Assembly (NCBI GenBank): GCA_039519185.1
Contig: CM076846.1
Location: 124,872,182-124,936,181, forward strand
Source of the DNA: Astragalus membranaceus
Lineage: Eukaryota > Streptophyta > Magnoliopsida > Fabales > Fabaceae
DNA: 64,000 nt
Direction of reading: 5' to 3'
Position 1 is the stretch's first letter; every line of letters begins with the position of its first letter. The notes beneath the pieces are model-generated. The model saw nothing but the letters and a program-made list of their open reading frames with translations. It was not told where the DNA came from and made no database searches. This document shows, piece after piece, positions 33,797-43,771 of this stretch. A program made the translations under genes and the position numbers.

Positions 33797-34040
33797 GGGG
33801 GGGGGGGTATTAGGAATATAGCTTATCACTAACTATGGTTATTTAATTTGTTATTTAACTCACTCAGTTAGTTTACAGTTAGATCTGAGTTAGTAGTTAG
33901 CTAGTTAGTGATTTTCCTTTTTTGCTTGTTTTCCTGATCTGTATATATAGCTTCGGGTTCCCAATTGTACAGTAGAGATTCACAATTCATTCAATAATAC
34001 AATATGCATTTTACTTTGATCTGGTGTTTGGATACCAAGA

Positions 34041-34418
34041 TCAAAGCCAATCAAGTTTACAAGATTTCCTAATCCTGCAGGAATAATCCCAGTAATCTGA
34101 TTTCCACCAATATAAAACTGGTTTAGTTTACTTGATAAGTTGGCCACAGGGTTTGGTAAAGAACCACCAAAGTTGTTAAGATTCAAATCCAACACTTGTA
34201 AGTTGGTGCAGTTTGTCAAAGATGTCAAGAAATCCAAGCCATTAGATGAATTACTACCGAGATGATTGCGACCCATCGCGAGAGACCAGATGTCTTTGAG
34301 ATTTCCAATTCCAGTTGGAACTTGTCCAACAAAGTTATTCCTAGGAATGTTAAATAACAGCAAATTGGTTGCATTCGATATTGAAACCGGGATAGGACCC
34401 GAAATCTTATTCATACCA
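34041..34418 (-). pseudogene. RLK segment B: central LRRs
   Basis: LRRs such as ISGPIPVSISNATNL and NNFGGSLPNPVANLS, lying between the CACTA and copia insertions. The frame continues from segment A (Gly-Met-Asn across the CCA duplication) and into segment C (Phe-Asp-Leu across the TCAAA duplication). No internal stop. Confidence 0.88.
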
Positions 34419-34437
34419 CACTAGTGCAAAAAAGGGA

Positions 34438-34885
34438 TTTAAAGTCAGGCGAAAAGGGGATTTAAAGTCAGGCGGGCGCTTGACTTTTATTAAGTCGACT
34501 TTGTATGTCTGGATTTTTAAAGTCAAGCGATAGCCTGACTTCGTAAGTATGTTTTAAAGTCAAACATTTATTGCGCCTGACTTCGTAAGTATGTTTTAAA
34601 GTCAAACATTTATTGCGCCTGACTTCGTAAGTATGTTTTAAAGTCAAGCATTTATTCTTGCCTGACTCCGTATGTATGATTTAAAGTCAAGCATTTATTT
34701 TTGCCTGACTTCGTATGTATGATTTAAAGTCAAGCATTTATTCTTGCATGACTTCGTATGTATGATTTAAGGTCAAGCTTTTATTGAGCCTGACTTCGTA
34801 GATATGATTTAAAGTCAAGTGTTTATTCTTGCCTGACTTCGTAAGTATGATTTAAAGTCAAGCATTATTGAGCCTGACTTTAAAA
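34438..34885. repeat. Left subterminal repeat array of CACTA element
   Basis: Seven to eight degenerate copies of a roughly 42-bp unit built on GCCTGACTTCGTA...TTTAAAGTCAAGC. The motif is itself a partial inverted pair, the usual binding-site layout for CACTA TNPA-like proteins (established for En/Spm; inferred here). Confidence 0.85.
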
Positions 34886-34896
34886 GTTTTTTTTTT

Positions 34897-35062
34897 CTTT
34901 CAAAATTTGGTTTAATCTATACACCCTGGTTGAATTTTGGTTCTATAGAAGCGACTCCACTGGGGATCGAACCCAGAATCTCTGGTTCCGTAGACCAGCG
35001 CCTTATCCATTGGGCCATGGAGTCATATATCAGGGTGTATAGATTAAACCAAAATTTGAAAG
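34897..35062. repeat. Inverted arms enclosing a tRNA gene
   Basis: Arms 34897-34928 and 35031-35062 are 32 bp each and match at 31 positions as inverted copies (inner end ACACCCTG / CAGGGTGT). The 102-bp centre is nearly filled by the tRNA-Arg gene. Confidence 0.9.
34952..35024 (-). tRNA. tRNA-Arg (ACG)
   Basis: On the minus strand a 73-nt cloverleaf starts GACTCC and ends GGAGTCG. Acceptor stem 7 bp. The D arm lies in the GGCCCAATGGATAAGG stretch, and the anticodon stem CTGGT/ACCAG surrounds loop CTACGGA with anticodon ACG. The TPsiC arm contains GGTTCGATCC. No intron and no CCA, as in plant nuclear genes. It agrees with remembered plant tRNA-Arg(ACG). The nearest oligo-T on the sense strand is about 45 nt downstream, far for a Pol III terminator. 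Confidence 0.9.
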
Positions 35063-36015
35063 TAAAAAGCATTATGCACACATGTAAATAGAAGTTGGTT
35101 TAACTTTTAATCAGTTGGTGGAATTAATAGAATCTGATGGAATATATTCCATTCTATTTAACCCAATACCTCCCTAAGATGAAAGTGATTATCCATTTTA
35201 TTTCAACTATTTAGATATTCCAAATGAAATGCTCAATACAAACAAATGAGTATGAAACTTGTTTTGTTTTCATTGGTAATGCATCTAAATGTATAGAAAT
35301 TCACAGATGGAGATGCAAACACCTAATATAGAGAAGAAGAACATGAATCCAGATGCAACTCCAACACATAAGTCTTAGTTTAAGAAACAAATGCGCATAT
35401 AGGTGTAATGTTAAATAATCACATAGTACCAGCCAGCCAACATCATTATTTTTTGTTCAAATTATAAAACTTTGCATATACATATATGTGCATCTGTTAT
35501 TGACTGCTTTTACAAACAGATTTTGATTCAACTGGTGGAACAATAACTCCTATTAATATTAACTTTATGCAAACCAAACAGAAAAATACGCACGAGCTAA
35601 CCTTCCTTCGTAACTCCAAATATTCTAATAATAGTAGCAGGTGAGTGATTGAGTTCGACAATCGGCAACAATTCTTCACAGCAATGGCACAAGGAAATGA
35701 ACTCGGAATTTACAGATGAGATGAAATGCGACCTCAATAATAGACTGTCACAGGGAAAAATAAAATATACAAAGAGTTAATGGCATGATTGATGAAAATC
35801 AAGAAATGAAGTTGTCTGCCATGAATTGGAAACTAATAACCAAATAACAGGTAAAAAGTAAACTACATATTCTGTACAACTATCTAACAGAATTGATCAA
35901 GCAATAACTTCTCCTAAAAATAATAGTACCTGAATTAGCAAAGCAAGGAGCTGATGGGAATGCGGCTTGGGTGGAGCTCTTAGACCCTCCCACTGCAATT
36001 CTTCAATGTCTACAG

Positions 36016-38010
36016 TCAGATGCTTTGTGTATATTGTGATTGCTCATATCGAGGTGACCCCACATCTGGCATACTTCCGTTGGGGTAAAATACACCTTGA
36101 GAGATGAAAGTTTGCTGTTGTTGAACTCGAAACGGTGGAGCTAATGGATTGTTTTGGCCAACAGCATTAGTTGGCTGGATATTAATAGAAGTTGGTGCAT
36201 TGCTTCCATTAGAAAACATATCAAAAAGAACGAGGGCGTTCTGTTGAGACATAGGACTGGCAGGCTGTTGTTCTCCTACAGGAACAAGTGCAAGTGAATT
36301 GTCTGCTTTTGGTGAGTTATAGTCTTCACCACTGAGCAGATCCAATTTGGGATCAACCTTTGCGGGAGTAGCTGAGCCATTTGATGTAGGGGGTGCAGGA
36401 AGCAGCAACTGATTCAATGTTTGAGACCCTGCTTCAGCACTAGAAGAGGATCTGCAAAAACAAATTAACTTGAGAGCCATATAACCAAAAGGCAGCAGAC
36501 AGGTTTAGTCAACTTATAATGTGATTCTGACACCAATCCATTTTCTGCGTGTTTCTATAAACAAGTATGGAACCAAAACTAGCCTATGACCTATTGCTCA
36601 GGTATTAAGTAACTAAGTAAAACACATAACAGAAGACCTCCTGATAGTGATGCACAACGCTCCCAAGTGCAAATAAGAAGAATGAGGAAAACTAAGCAGC
36701 CAAAATAATAAGAGAACTCTGGCTTTAACGCAAACAACAAAAACTCATTTTCAATTCCATAACAGAGCAAATACACCATTCCAGTAGAAACAACATAAAC
36801 AAGTTTATGGGTTCCAGTGGCAAAAATAATACAGAATTTATTTTGAATTGTAAAACTTAACGTGTCAAGAAGAAATAGCAGATAGTAACGAATTGCATGT
36901 ATTTTAATAGGGTAAAAAATGAATGACTTGCATTTTAAATGGGTAAGACTGATACTATCCCAGGTTAAAGTATGCAGAGCAGTAATGAAGATCAATGATA
37001 GACACTGGGCTACCTCTCATCAGTTTGTTTACTAGTATCTCCAGTATCAATCAAAGGACCATCAACATCTACAAGTGCTCCGGAAGATGTAGGATTTGGT
37101 TTCTCGGTGTTATTTTGAGGAGAAGTTACTGAAGCAATGGATTCATACTTGGCCAGTACATGCTGCAAATCATCATTAAGAGCTAATCCTTGGCATAGCA
37201 GTGACTCATCCCTGGAGAAAATACAAACCACAATAACTTGGTTCTTTCCTTAGGATTCAAATGAGAAATTTTATTAAGAACAAAAGGAACCAAACAAGTA
37301 AAGAATATGATAACATGCCTATCATTATATCATAAATGAACAAGAACATCAGGCCTTACGAAGTTGAATTAACAAGATGTACCACTCTCTGCTTGTATGT
37401 CCGACATTGCTCCACCAAATCAACAATAACTTCCTGCCGAATCCCCTAAAATAGAAGTGAAGTTCATATATGACATTCAATAGAATCAGTGCTTTCAATT
37501 GACAAAAGCCTTTGTTTCAGAAAATATTATTTTGTCTACATTTACATACATCATAATTTGAAAGTTTAATTTGAACAACTTACTTCTTTGTTACCAGGCT
37601 CTAAAGCACTGAACATTTCCGCAAGAACATCCATAATACCTTTTGCATTCTGAATTTTAGTCATACTGGAAATAGAAAGCTCAATCAAAACAAATAAATG
37701 CATAATCACACACAATAATAACAGTTTGGAATGGAATACTAACAACACACTATTGGGTCACCTAGGCCCATTCCATGACCAACATGAAATTCACCCAATA
37801 ATGTTGGTAAAAGTGTGTGTGTGTGTGTGTCAGAATCAGTATCAAGTTATCGACAACTAAGTTAACTTCATTTACACGATAATAACGAGGAGAGGGATAA
37901 AAATGTACCTTAAGGTTGGAAACTCAGACTCTACTGAAGACTCAGCTGCGTGTTGTCGAGAATCAGAGTCACGTATATTTTGAGGGTATGATGTTAAGGG
38001 TTGTGTAGTG
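36016..38010 (-). pseudogene. Captured TOL (TOM1-like) fragment: linker, GAT domain, C-terminal part
   Basis: Minus-strand exons separated by GT-AG introns. About 37914-38010 has QNIRDSDSRQHAAESS. About 37583-37668 has IQNAKGIMDVLAEMFSALEPGNKE, and about 37360-37445 has GIRQEVIVDLVEQCRTYKQR; these two begin the GAT domain. 37013-37212 has DESLLCQGLALNDDLQHVL, the GAT end. About 36016-36454 is a Pro/Gln-rich tail. TOL proteins bind ubiquitin in the plant ESCRT pathway. The N-terminal VHS domain is absent, and the fragment has no start of its own, so it is a transduplicated piece inside the CACTA element. The exons themselves keep open frames. Confidence 0.75.
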
Positions 38011-38239
38011 GGGTAAATACAGGTGCAGATTGCTCAGACCTTTGAGGGAATACAGCCCCAGCATGCTAAAACAAAAAATCCTTTATAGAATTAAAGAAAT
38101 GGGCAAACAAATTTATTTTAAAAAGGTTTTATGCAATATTCTGAGTAACCAATCATTCTGAAAAAACATAAAAGCAAACAGATGAGGGCCTTATATCCTG
38201 AATAAAAGTGCCAAATGCTCCTCTACTGTAAGAAGATAT

Positions 38240-38380
38240 GACCTAAGTCTGCAATCTGCGCCTTTGATAAAGACAATGTCGGAAATGATACTCCTACAAA
38301 GAAGCCAAAAACTATTCCAATAAAAGTTGTCACAATAAGCCTCATAATCTCACTTGGTTTTCTAGTGGTAGAACTGCAGC
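38240..38380 (-). pseudogene. Captured fragment, probably N-terminus of a DUF707 protein
   Basis: The minus strand reads RKPSEIMRLIVTTFIGIVFG then FFVGVSFPTLSL, a single membrane anchor preceded by basic residues, as I remember for plant DUF707 (ketoglutarate reductase trans-splicing-related) proteins. Only this exon is recognisable; the surrounding 38380-39300 has no clear coding content. Confidence 0.4.
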
Positions 38381-39424
38381 CAATGAACAAAAATGTTACT
38401 TGAGTGGATTTATTGACGCCAACATATATAACAATGATGAGAAGTATGAAAAGATAATGAAGAAAGGTAACTTACCTTACTGTCATCAACCAACTCCAAC
38501 AGCTGAGGAGTTTTCTTTAGGTTCAGATCAGCCAGTAGTTGTATCTAATTCAACAGCAGCATTAGCAATGTCAAAAGTTTGCCTCATAAAAATTTAATAT
38601 GCAGCATGCAGTTTCTGTTAACTACATTTCTTACAGAACTAGAATTCACAAATCAATGAAAATTTACCTTAATAATCTGCGAAATCAATCCAAGCACCAG
38701 ATGACGCTGAAATTAAAACAAAAGGAATGAGATACCAACCCACAAAGTGTTAAAGAAAATCTCAATATCACAGAAAGATAGAGGGCTTACTTCTATAAAA
38801 TCAACATGACAAAAGTGTGAAAGCAAATTTAGTATAAAATTTTCAACTTAACCAAAAATCAATTTTTACCAGCATAGTCAATTGAGATTTGAAGGTAAAC
38901 AAAATAAACTTTAGGCAACCAAATATGTAAATAGATCTATCCTAAAATCATGTTTGAAATTATCCAAAGATATACTCAAACCCCTCAACAGCTTGGATAT
39001 ATTCCACATCAGCAAATTTAATTAAACGTAAGTGAAAACTGAAATTAGGAAAATAATAACATCAATCGTATCAGCACAAACGCACAATCAATCTATTAGC
39101 AATCTTACTTATAATGTGTTTGGGTACTTGTTTGCACACTTCTCCTTTTGACATGGTTGGACACATGTACATATATTTGCATCAAGAATTATCCTCTCGA
39201 GCCCAAATTTTGGAGTTCATTTCATTGTGCTGCATAAACAAAATAATTCACATCAAAGTACATATTATGTGCTAAAACAAAACAAAACTCCTCCATTGCA
39301 TTGAGTTGCAAATCGACAACACTAACCTATGGTTAGAAGTTTTACTTGTCTCAATCGCAAGAGCTGCAGAATCTTTCTGGACTTTGGGTCCATGGCATTA
39401 ATACTGGAAAATCACAATGAATAT

Positions 39425-39843
39425 AGTTAGGACAACCTTGATCTTCTGAAATTTCAAGGACACCAGGTACCTCTGAAAGATGTTGCAGATGAATTGATAG
39501 CAGGTCATTCTTTTTGCCTTCCAAGTACAATCGAATGCCTGTTACTGGCCGGTTACCCGAGTTAACCTACTTGTTGAAAAATGAAAATACTTCAGTTTAT
39601 TTGTTCTCCCCCATGAAAGGAATGGTTATAAAATACTGTTACTAAACTCTTTGTTGGAAGAACGAATTACCTTCACAGTATTAACATAGAGTTTGAATCC
39701 CATGAGAGTGAACTGAAGTGATGGAGAGGTAGTCCTTTTATAGTTATGGTCGAATACAAGAGGCAGATCACCATACATTGGGGCCCATTGCCGAGGCAAT
39801 TGAAATTCCAGAAATTGATGAATCTCTTCTATTGCAGGTTTAT
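39425..39843 (-). pseudogene. Captured MACPF-domain (CAD1/NSL1-like) gene fragment
   Basis: Two minus-strand exons: 39671-39843 (AIEEIHQFLEFQLPRQWAPM then LQFTLMGFKLYVNTVK) and about 39425-39566 (VNSGNRPVTGIRLYLEGK, IHLQHLSEVP). They join in frame through a GT-AG intron. This is the region just after the MACPF core in plant CAD1/NSL1 proteins, membrane-attack-like proteins that restrain cell death. The rest of the gene is missing. Confidence 0.7.
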
Positions 39844-40139
39844 CTGTTTGGAATAGAAAACTTTTAAACACATGTACCAGCTAAGGTGCCTCACAAAAGT
39901 TTATAAGTAATCATTTTATATCAACGAGTTTAGGTGTACAGAAACTGAAGTTGGAGGTGCTACTCACAATGGAAAATTCGTATGAAACGAATATTATAGC
40001 ATTGAAAGAAAATCCAAAATCAAAAACAATCGTAGCATAATAGCAAAACATAAACAAATCATTAGGCAACGAAAACCCTAAAAATGAAATAAGAAAATCA
40101 TACGAATGGTAGACAGTGATGTATTCACCCATCTCTGTT

Positions 40140-40343
40140 CGTTGACAGTGATGTATCCACCTTCACGACGACCACCTCCATAACCCCCACCGCCGCCTCC
40201 ACCGCTACCATGGCTCTGAGCTTCGTTGACATTGATGTTACGGCCGTTCATTCCCTCAATGGCATCTCTCATGTATTTCTCGTCAGCGAAGGTCACAAAT
40301 CCGAAACCTCTTGATCTTTCAGTCTCATGATCGTTAATAACTT
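40140..40343 (-). pseudogene. Captured glycine-rich RNA-binding protein fragment (RRM end)
   Basis: The minus strand reads ERSRGFGFVTFADEKYMRDAIEGMNG: the RNP1 octamer RGFGFVTF, then NVNEAQS and a Gly-rich tail start (SGGGGGGGYGGGRREGGY). This is the second exon of a GRP7/8-type protein; RNP2 and the first exon are not seen. An acceptor-like AG precedes it at about 40344. Confidence 0.75.
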
Positions 40344-41068
40344 GAACAGAAAAGCAACAAAAATCATCAGATCTAAGGGAAAAAAACAACACAAATAACA
40401 GATCCCGAACCGAATAGTAACTGATCGATCTTCTCTTTGGTAAAAAGATGAAGATGAACGTACCTATGTTGCGATGGGAACGATTTACGAACGAACGAAA
40501 ACTAGAAACGATTGGCAGCGATTTGTCTTCTCCTGGGAACGATTGTGTTTTCGTTGAGAGGAGAGAATGATCTCTGATAGTGAGAGCGAAGAGCGTTGAG
40601 AGGAGCGAAGAGTGAGAGGAGCGAAGAGTGAGAGGAGAGAATGATCTCTGTGTCTGAGAGTGTCTGAGAGTGGAGAGTGTTTGAGAGTGAGAAAGCTAGG
40701 GTTCGCGTATTAGAGTGTCAGGCGTGAGAATGGAGAGTGAGGATCGAGAGTGTCTGAAATTCTTTTTTTTCTATTATAGTACTTTAGAAGTCAGGCGTGT
40801 ATTCGCCTGACTTTAAAACTTTACCTCTTAATTACAAGTTTGCCACCGTGTCTACTTATGAAGTCACGCGTCTAATAGCATGACTTTAAAAGTCTATTGT
40901 TTTTCCTATTTTTTCACTTTAGAAGTCAGCCGTGTATTCGCATGACTTTAAAAGTCTAATGTTTTTACTCTTAATTACAAGTTTGCCACCGCGTCAACAT
41001 ATAAAGTCAGGCATCTGAGCGCCTGACTTTAAATGTCTAATTCTTTTCCTGATTTTGCACTAGTGCCA

Positions 41069-41838
41069 ATTCCAAATTGTTGGAGATTAGGGAGTGTGAG
41101 GAACATGTTGGAAGGTAGAGAGCCATTAAATTGGTTGAGACCAGCTGAGAAGGAAGTGAGAGATGACATATTAAAGAGTGTGGAAGGAAGCATACCAGAT
41201 AGTTTGTTTGATGCAATACTGAGATGAATCAAGTTTTTCAAAAGTCCAATCTCTTTTGGTACATTTCCTACTAAGTTATTGACTCCCAAAATGAGAACAC
41301 CAAGAGATGAAATATTTCCTATAGATGAAGGGATTTCACCACTCAAACTATTCATAGCAATAGATAGTAATTTTAGCTTACTAAGAAAACCAAGCTCCAT
41401 TGGTATTTTGCCAACAAAGTTTGTTTCCCGTTAAACTCAAGCTCTTGAGTTCAGAACAACTAGATAAGTTGATTGGAATTTGACCACTTAATGTGTTATT
41501 GGTAAGAATAAGCTCTTGCAGCTATTATTTTGAAGGTTTACATACCTTAAAAAGGTGAGGTTTCCAATCTCAGGTGGTATCAAACCACTTAAACCATACC
41601 CTTGTAAGTTCAAAGCAGTGACCCTTTGGTGCCTGAGGCTGCATGTGATTCCATGCCACTTGCAAAAGTGATTTGAACTATTCCAAGATGTTAAGATATC
41701 GAAAGGGTCTTCTACTACTGCTTCTTTGAATCTTAACAATGATAATTGATCTGTGTCATTTCCTAAGGCACTAACAGTATTCTTAGATTGCAAACACAGT
41801 AAGAGAAGGACCACATGAAAGTATGTAGAGAGATTCAT
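41069..41838 (-). pseudogene. RLK segment A: signal peptide, LRRNT and first LRRs
   Basis: MNLSTYFHVVLLLLCLQ signal peptide, then DQLSLLRFKEAV and WNSSNHFCKWHGITC (LRR N-cap), then LRRs. After LRYVNLQNNS the sequence jumps to the middle of a later repeat (LQELILTNNTLSGQIP) in another frame, showing loss of roughly one LRR's worth of DNA near 41520. The original frame returns near 41418 through a one-base gain in ACTTTG. Reading the first frame gives a stop at 41488. Confidence 0.85.
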
Positions 41839-41892
41839 TGGATAGTCAGAAGCAAATGGAAAAGTGTAATGGTGCAAATTTGAAATGTTCAA

Positions 41893-43771
41893 AGTTTGCT
41901 ATACAAATGAGTTTATATATACTAGTATGATTGTGTGTTGAAGCTGTGATAATGGTTATTGTGAATGTGAACATTAATATTTTGGAGCTTGGAGTTGAAA
42001 TCAATTGATATATTTTTATCATGTACGGCTTTAAAAATTATTATTTGATTTGGATATATTTTAGGCTTCTTGTGACTTTGAAATTCCATCGTCACCAACA
42101 TTTTTTATTAGTATATGGAGTTGAAAAAGATAGTACGCCGCTAATGTTGTTTTCATGCTAATTTTCTTTGAAGTTGTAAAGAGCCTTCTTCAAGTTTACT
42201 TTGCTATAAAATATTCCATTCGTTTACTAGGTTAGAGTTATTATTCTAATTTATGGTTTTTGTTAAAAGGTACTTTGATCTCATTTTTTATATTCAAGCG
42301 TGAGTGGTTACTTCTAAGTTGGCTAAGAGTAAACTAAATGAAATATACGTAAGAAACATGATTCATATACAACAAGTTTGGAATATTTTAAATTATATGA
42401 CAAAAGATAAAAAGAAGAGACATACTAATATATTTTAAATTAAATAATCTTATAAATATATTTAAATTATAAAATTCAATTGATAATAGGATCTCACAAA
42501 AAAATTATCTTGAAACTCATACAAACACTAAAACACTTGTTTAGCCTTTATACACTATATAATCATTTTTTATATTTATTTTCATGAACGTCTTTATTTC
42601 TAAAAATGAAAACTTTTCTTTTGAGCCGCAACAAGAAAATACTAGATATTATCAAAAAAAAATATTTTTTATATTTTATTTTTTACTTTTTATATTTGTT
42701 TTCATGAATGTCTATATTTCTTAAAAATGAAAACTTTTCTTTTGAGCCGCGACAAGAAAATACTAGATATTATCGAAAAAAATATTTTTTATATTTTATT
42801 TTTTACTTTCGACGGGTAAAGATTACATGTTGTTGCTATGATTTCACTACAATTAATTTTTTATATTTGTTTTCATGAATGTATTTATTTCTTAAAAACG
42901 AAAATTTTTCTTTTGAGCCGCAACAAGAAAATACTAGATATTAGCGAAAAAAATAGTTTTTATATTTTATTTTTTACTTTCGACGAGTAAACATTACATG
43001 TTGTTATGATTTCACTACTATTAATTTTTTATGGTGGAACGATATACATTGTTAGAATGATTATTTTATATATCGCATTTGAGATATAACAGAAAAATGT
43101 TACATGTTACTGTAATATTTTTTTATTGATAAAATGTATTTTGTAATGATCAAAAATGTCAAATGAAGAAAATATTTTAAAAATATGAAACTTCATTTCT
43201 TAACAACTTGAAAGATTTATTGTAATTGAATTCAAGATAGTCCACACATTGATTCCCTTTCTTCAATATTTGAACCAGTTGTAACAAATGATCTTTCAGA
43301 AGTCTAAATCCCAACATAAAGCTTTTCTTTAGCGATCGCGACATAAAACTATCCCATAAAATATCGTCAGAATTTTGAAGTTTTATATTCAGCTGAACTG
43401 TAAAAATATGCACCTACCATTTATTTGTTTGTATTCAATCAAACAAATGAAAAAAAAAAACTTGATTTTTCTTTGTTTTTGTTTTCACTCATTTTCCCTC
43501 GATTTCTTTTTTATCCATTTTCCACGCTCATTTTATATCTTTCTATTTACTTTCACAATCAAAACAAAGTGTAAAATTACAGGAAAGCTTGGACTAGTGC
43601 TCAATTTCAGAACGTGCAATGTAACAACATTAGAAAGTATATTGCATATGTAACATTAACATGAAACAATGATTGAGGGACTCCTCAGCACACAATTAAG
43701 CTCATGTGCAATGGCGTCTTCTTTCTTATTTTGCTTCTTTTACTTTCTCATTCAATACCAGATAACTATTA
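41893..43771. other. RLK upstream region and PAE2 3' flank
   Basis: Very AT-rich. Contains the tandem repeat at 42566-43030 and, next to 43771, the PAE2 3' UTR (matching that of PAE1). No gene recognised. Confidence 0.5.
42566..43030. repeat. Three tandem copies of a ~170-bp unit
   Basis: Copies start near 42566, 42689 and 42858. Each carries TTTTCTTTTGAGCCGC(A/G)ACAAG and ACTAGATATTA, and the last two also TTTACTTTCGACG(G/A)GTAAA. The first copy is shorter (about 123 bp). Confidence 0.85.

Larger units (their letters stand above)
28780..34040 (+). mobile_element. Complete Ty1/copia retrotransposon (Ale-like) in RLK
   Basis: LTRs of 233 bp (28780-29012 and 33808-34040) differ at one base by eye. 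The 5-bp duplication is TCAAA (28775-28779 and 34041-34045). PBS TGGTATCAGAGC starts immediately after the left LTR (29013-29024). The polypurine tract is G-only before the right LTR (33797-33807). The LTR ends are TATTAGG...CCAAGA, not TG...CA; the gene frame on both sides fixes these ends independently. One open 1534-codon ORF. A very recent insertion, antisense to the RLK. Confidence 0.96.
34419..41065. mobile_element. Non-autonomous CACTA element with captured host gene fragments
   Basis: Both ends read CACTAGTGCAAAA inwards; the 3-bp duplication is CCA (34416-34418 and 41066-41068). Subterminal arrays of an AAAGTCAGGCG / CGCCTGACTTTA motif lie at 34438-34885 and about 40785-41040. The 6647-bp interior has no transposase. 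It contains intron-bearing fragments of four unrelated host genes, all on the minus strand, plus a tRNA-Arg gene. The exon-intron structure is kept, so capture was from genomic DNA. Excision with loss of one CCA would leave the receptor kinase frame open across the site. Confidence 0.95.
26639..41838 (-). pseudogene. LRR-XII receptor-like kinase pseudogene split by two transposons
   Basis: Coding pieces 41069-41838, 34041-34418 and 26639-28774 make one receptor kinase on the minus strand. Order: signal peptide, LRRNT (CKWHGITC), about 20 extracellular LRRs, one transmembrane helix, kinase. The kinase has HCDLKPNN in place of HRD, the non-RD type of the LRR-XII group (EFR/XA21-like immune receptors). 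A single GT-AG intron (27088-27304) lies in the kinase at the position usual for that group. A copia element (28780-34040) and a CACTA element (34419-41065) interrupt it; across each, the frame matches exactly when one target duplication is counted. Independent lesions: a deletion at about 41520, an extra base at about 41418 and a frameshift in an A7 tract at 27951-27957. The start is set at the second Met (41838) because the signal peptide begins there. Confidence 0.92.

Noticed and set aside
34438..34885. Regular ~42-bp repeats that look CRISPR-like
   Set aside because: Spacers are not unique; the units are degenerate copies of one motif at a CACTA terminus in a plant genome.
36591..36995. 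Minus-strand hydrophobic frame of 134 codons
   Set aside because: Lies in an intron of the captured TOL fragment; AT-rich sequence without motifs.
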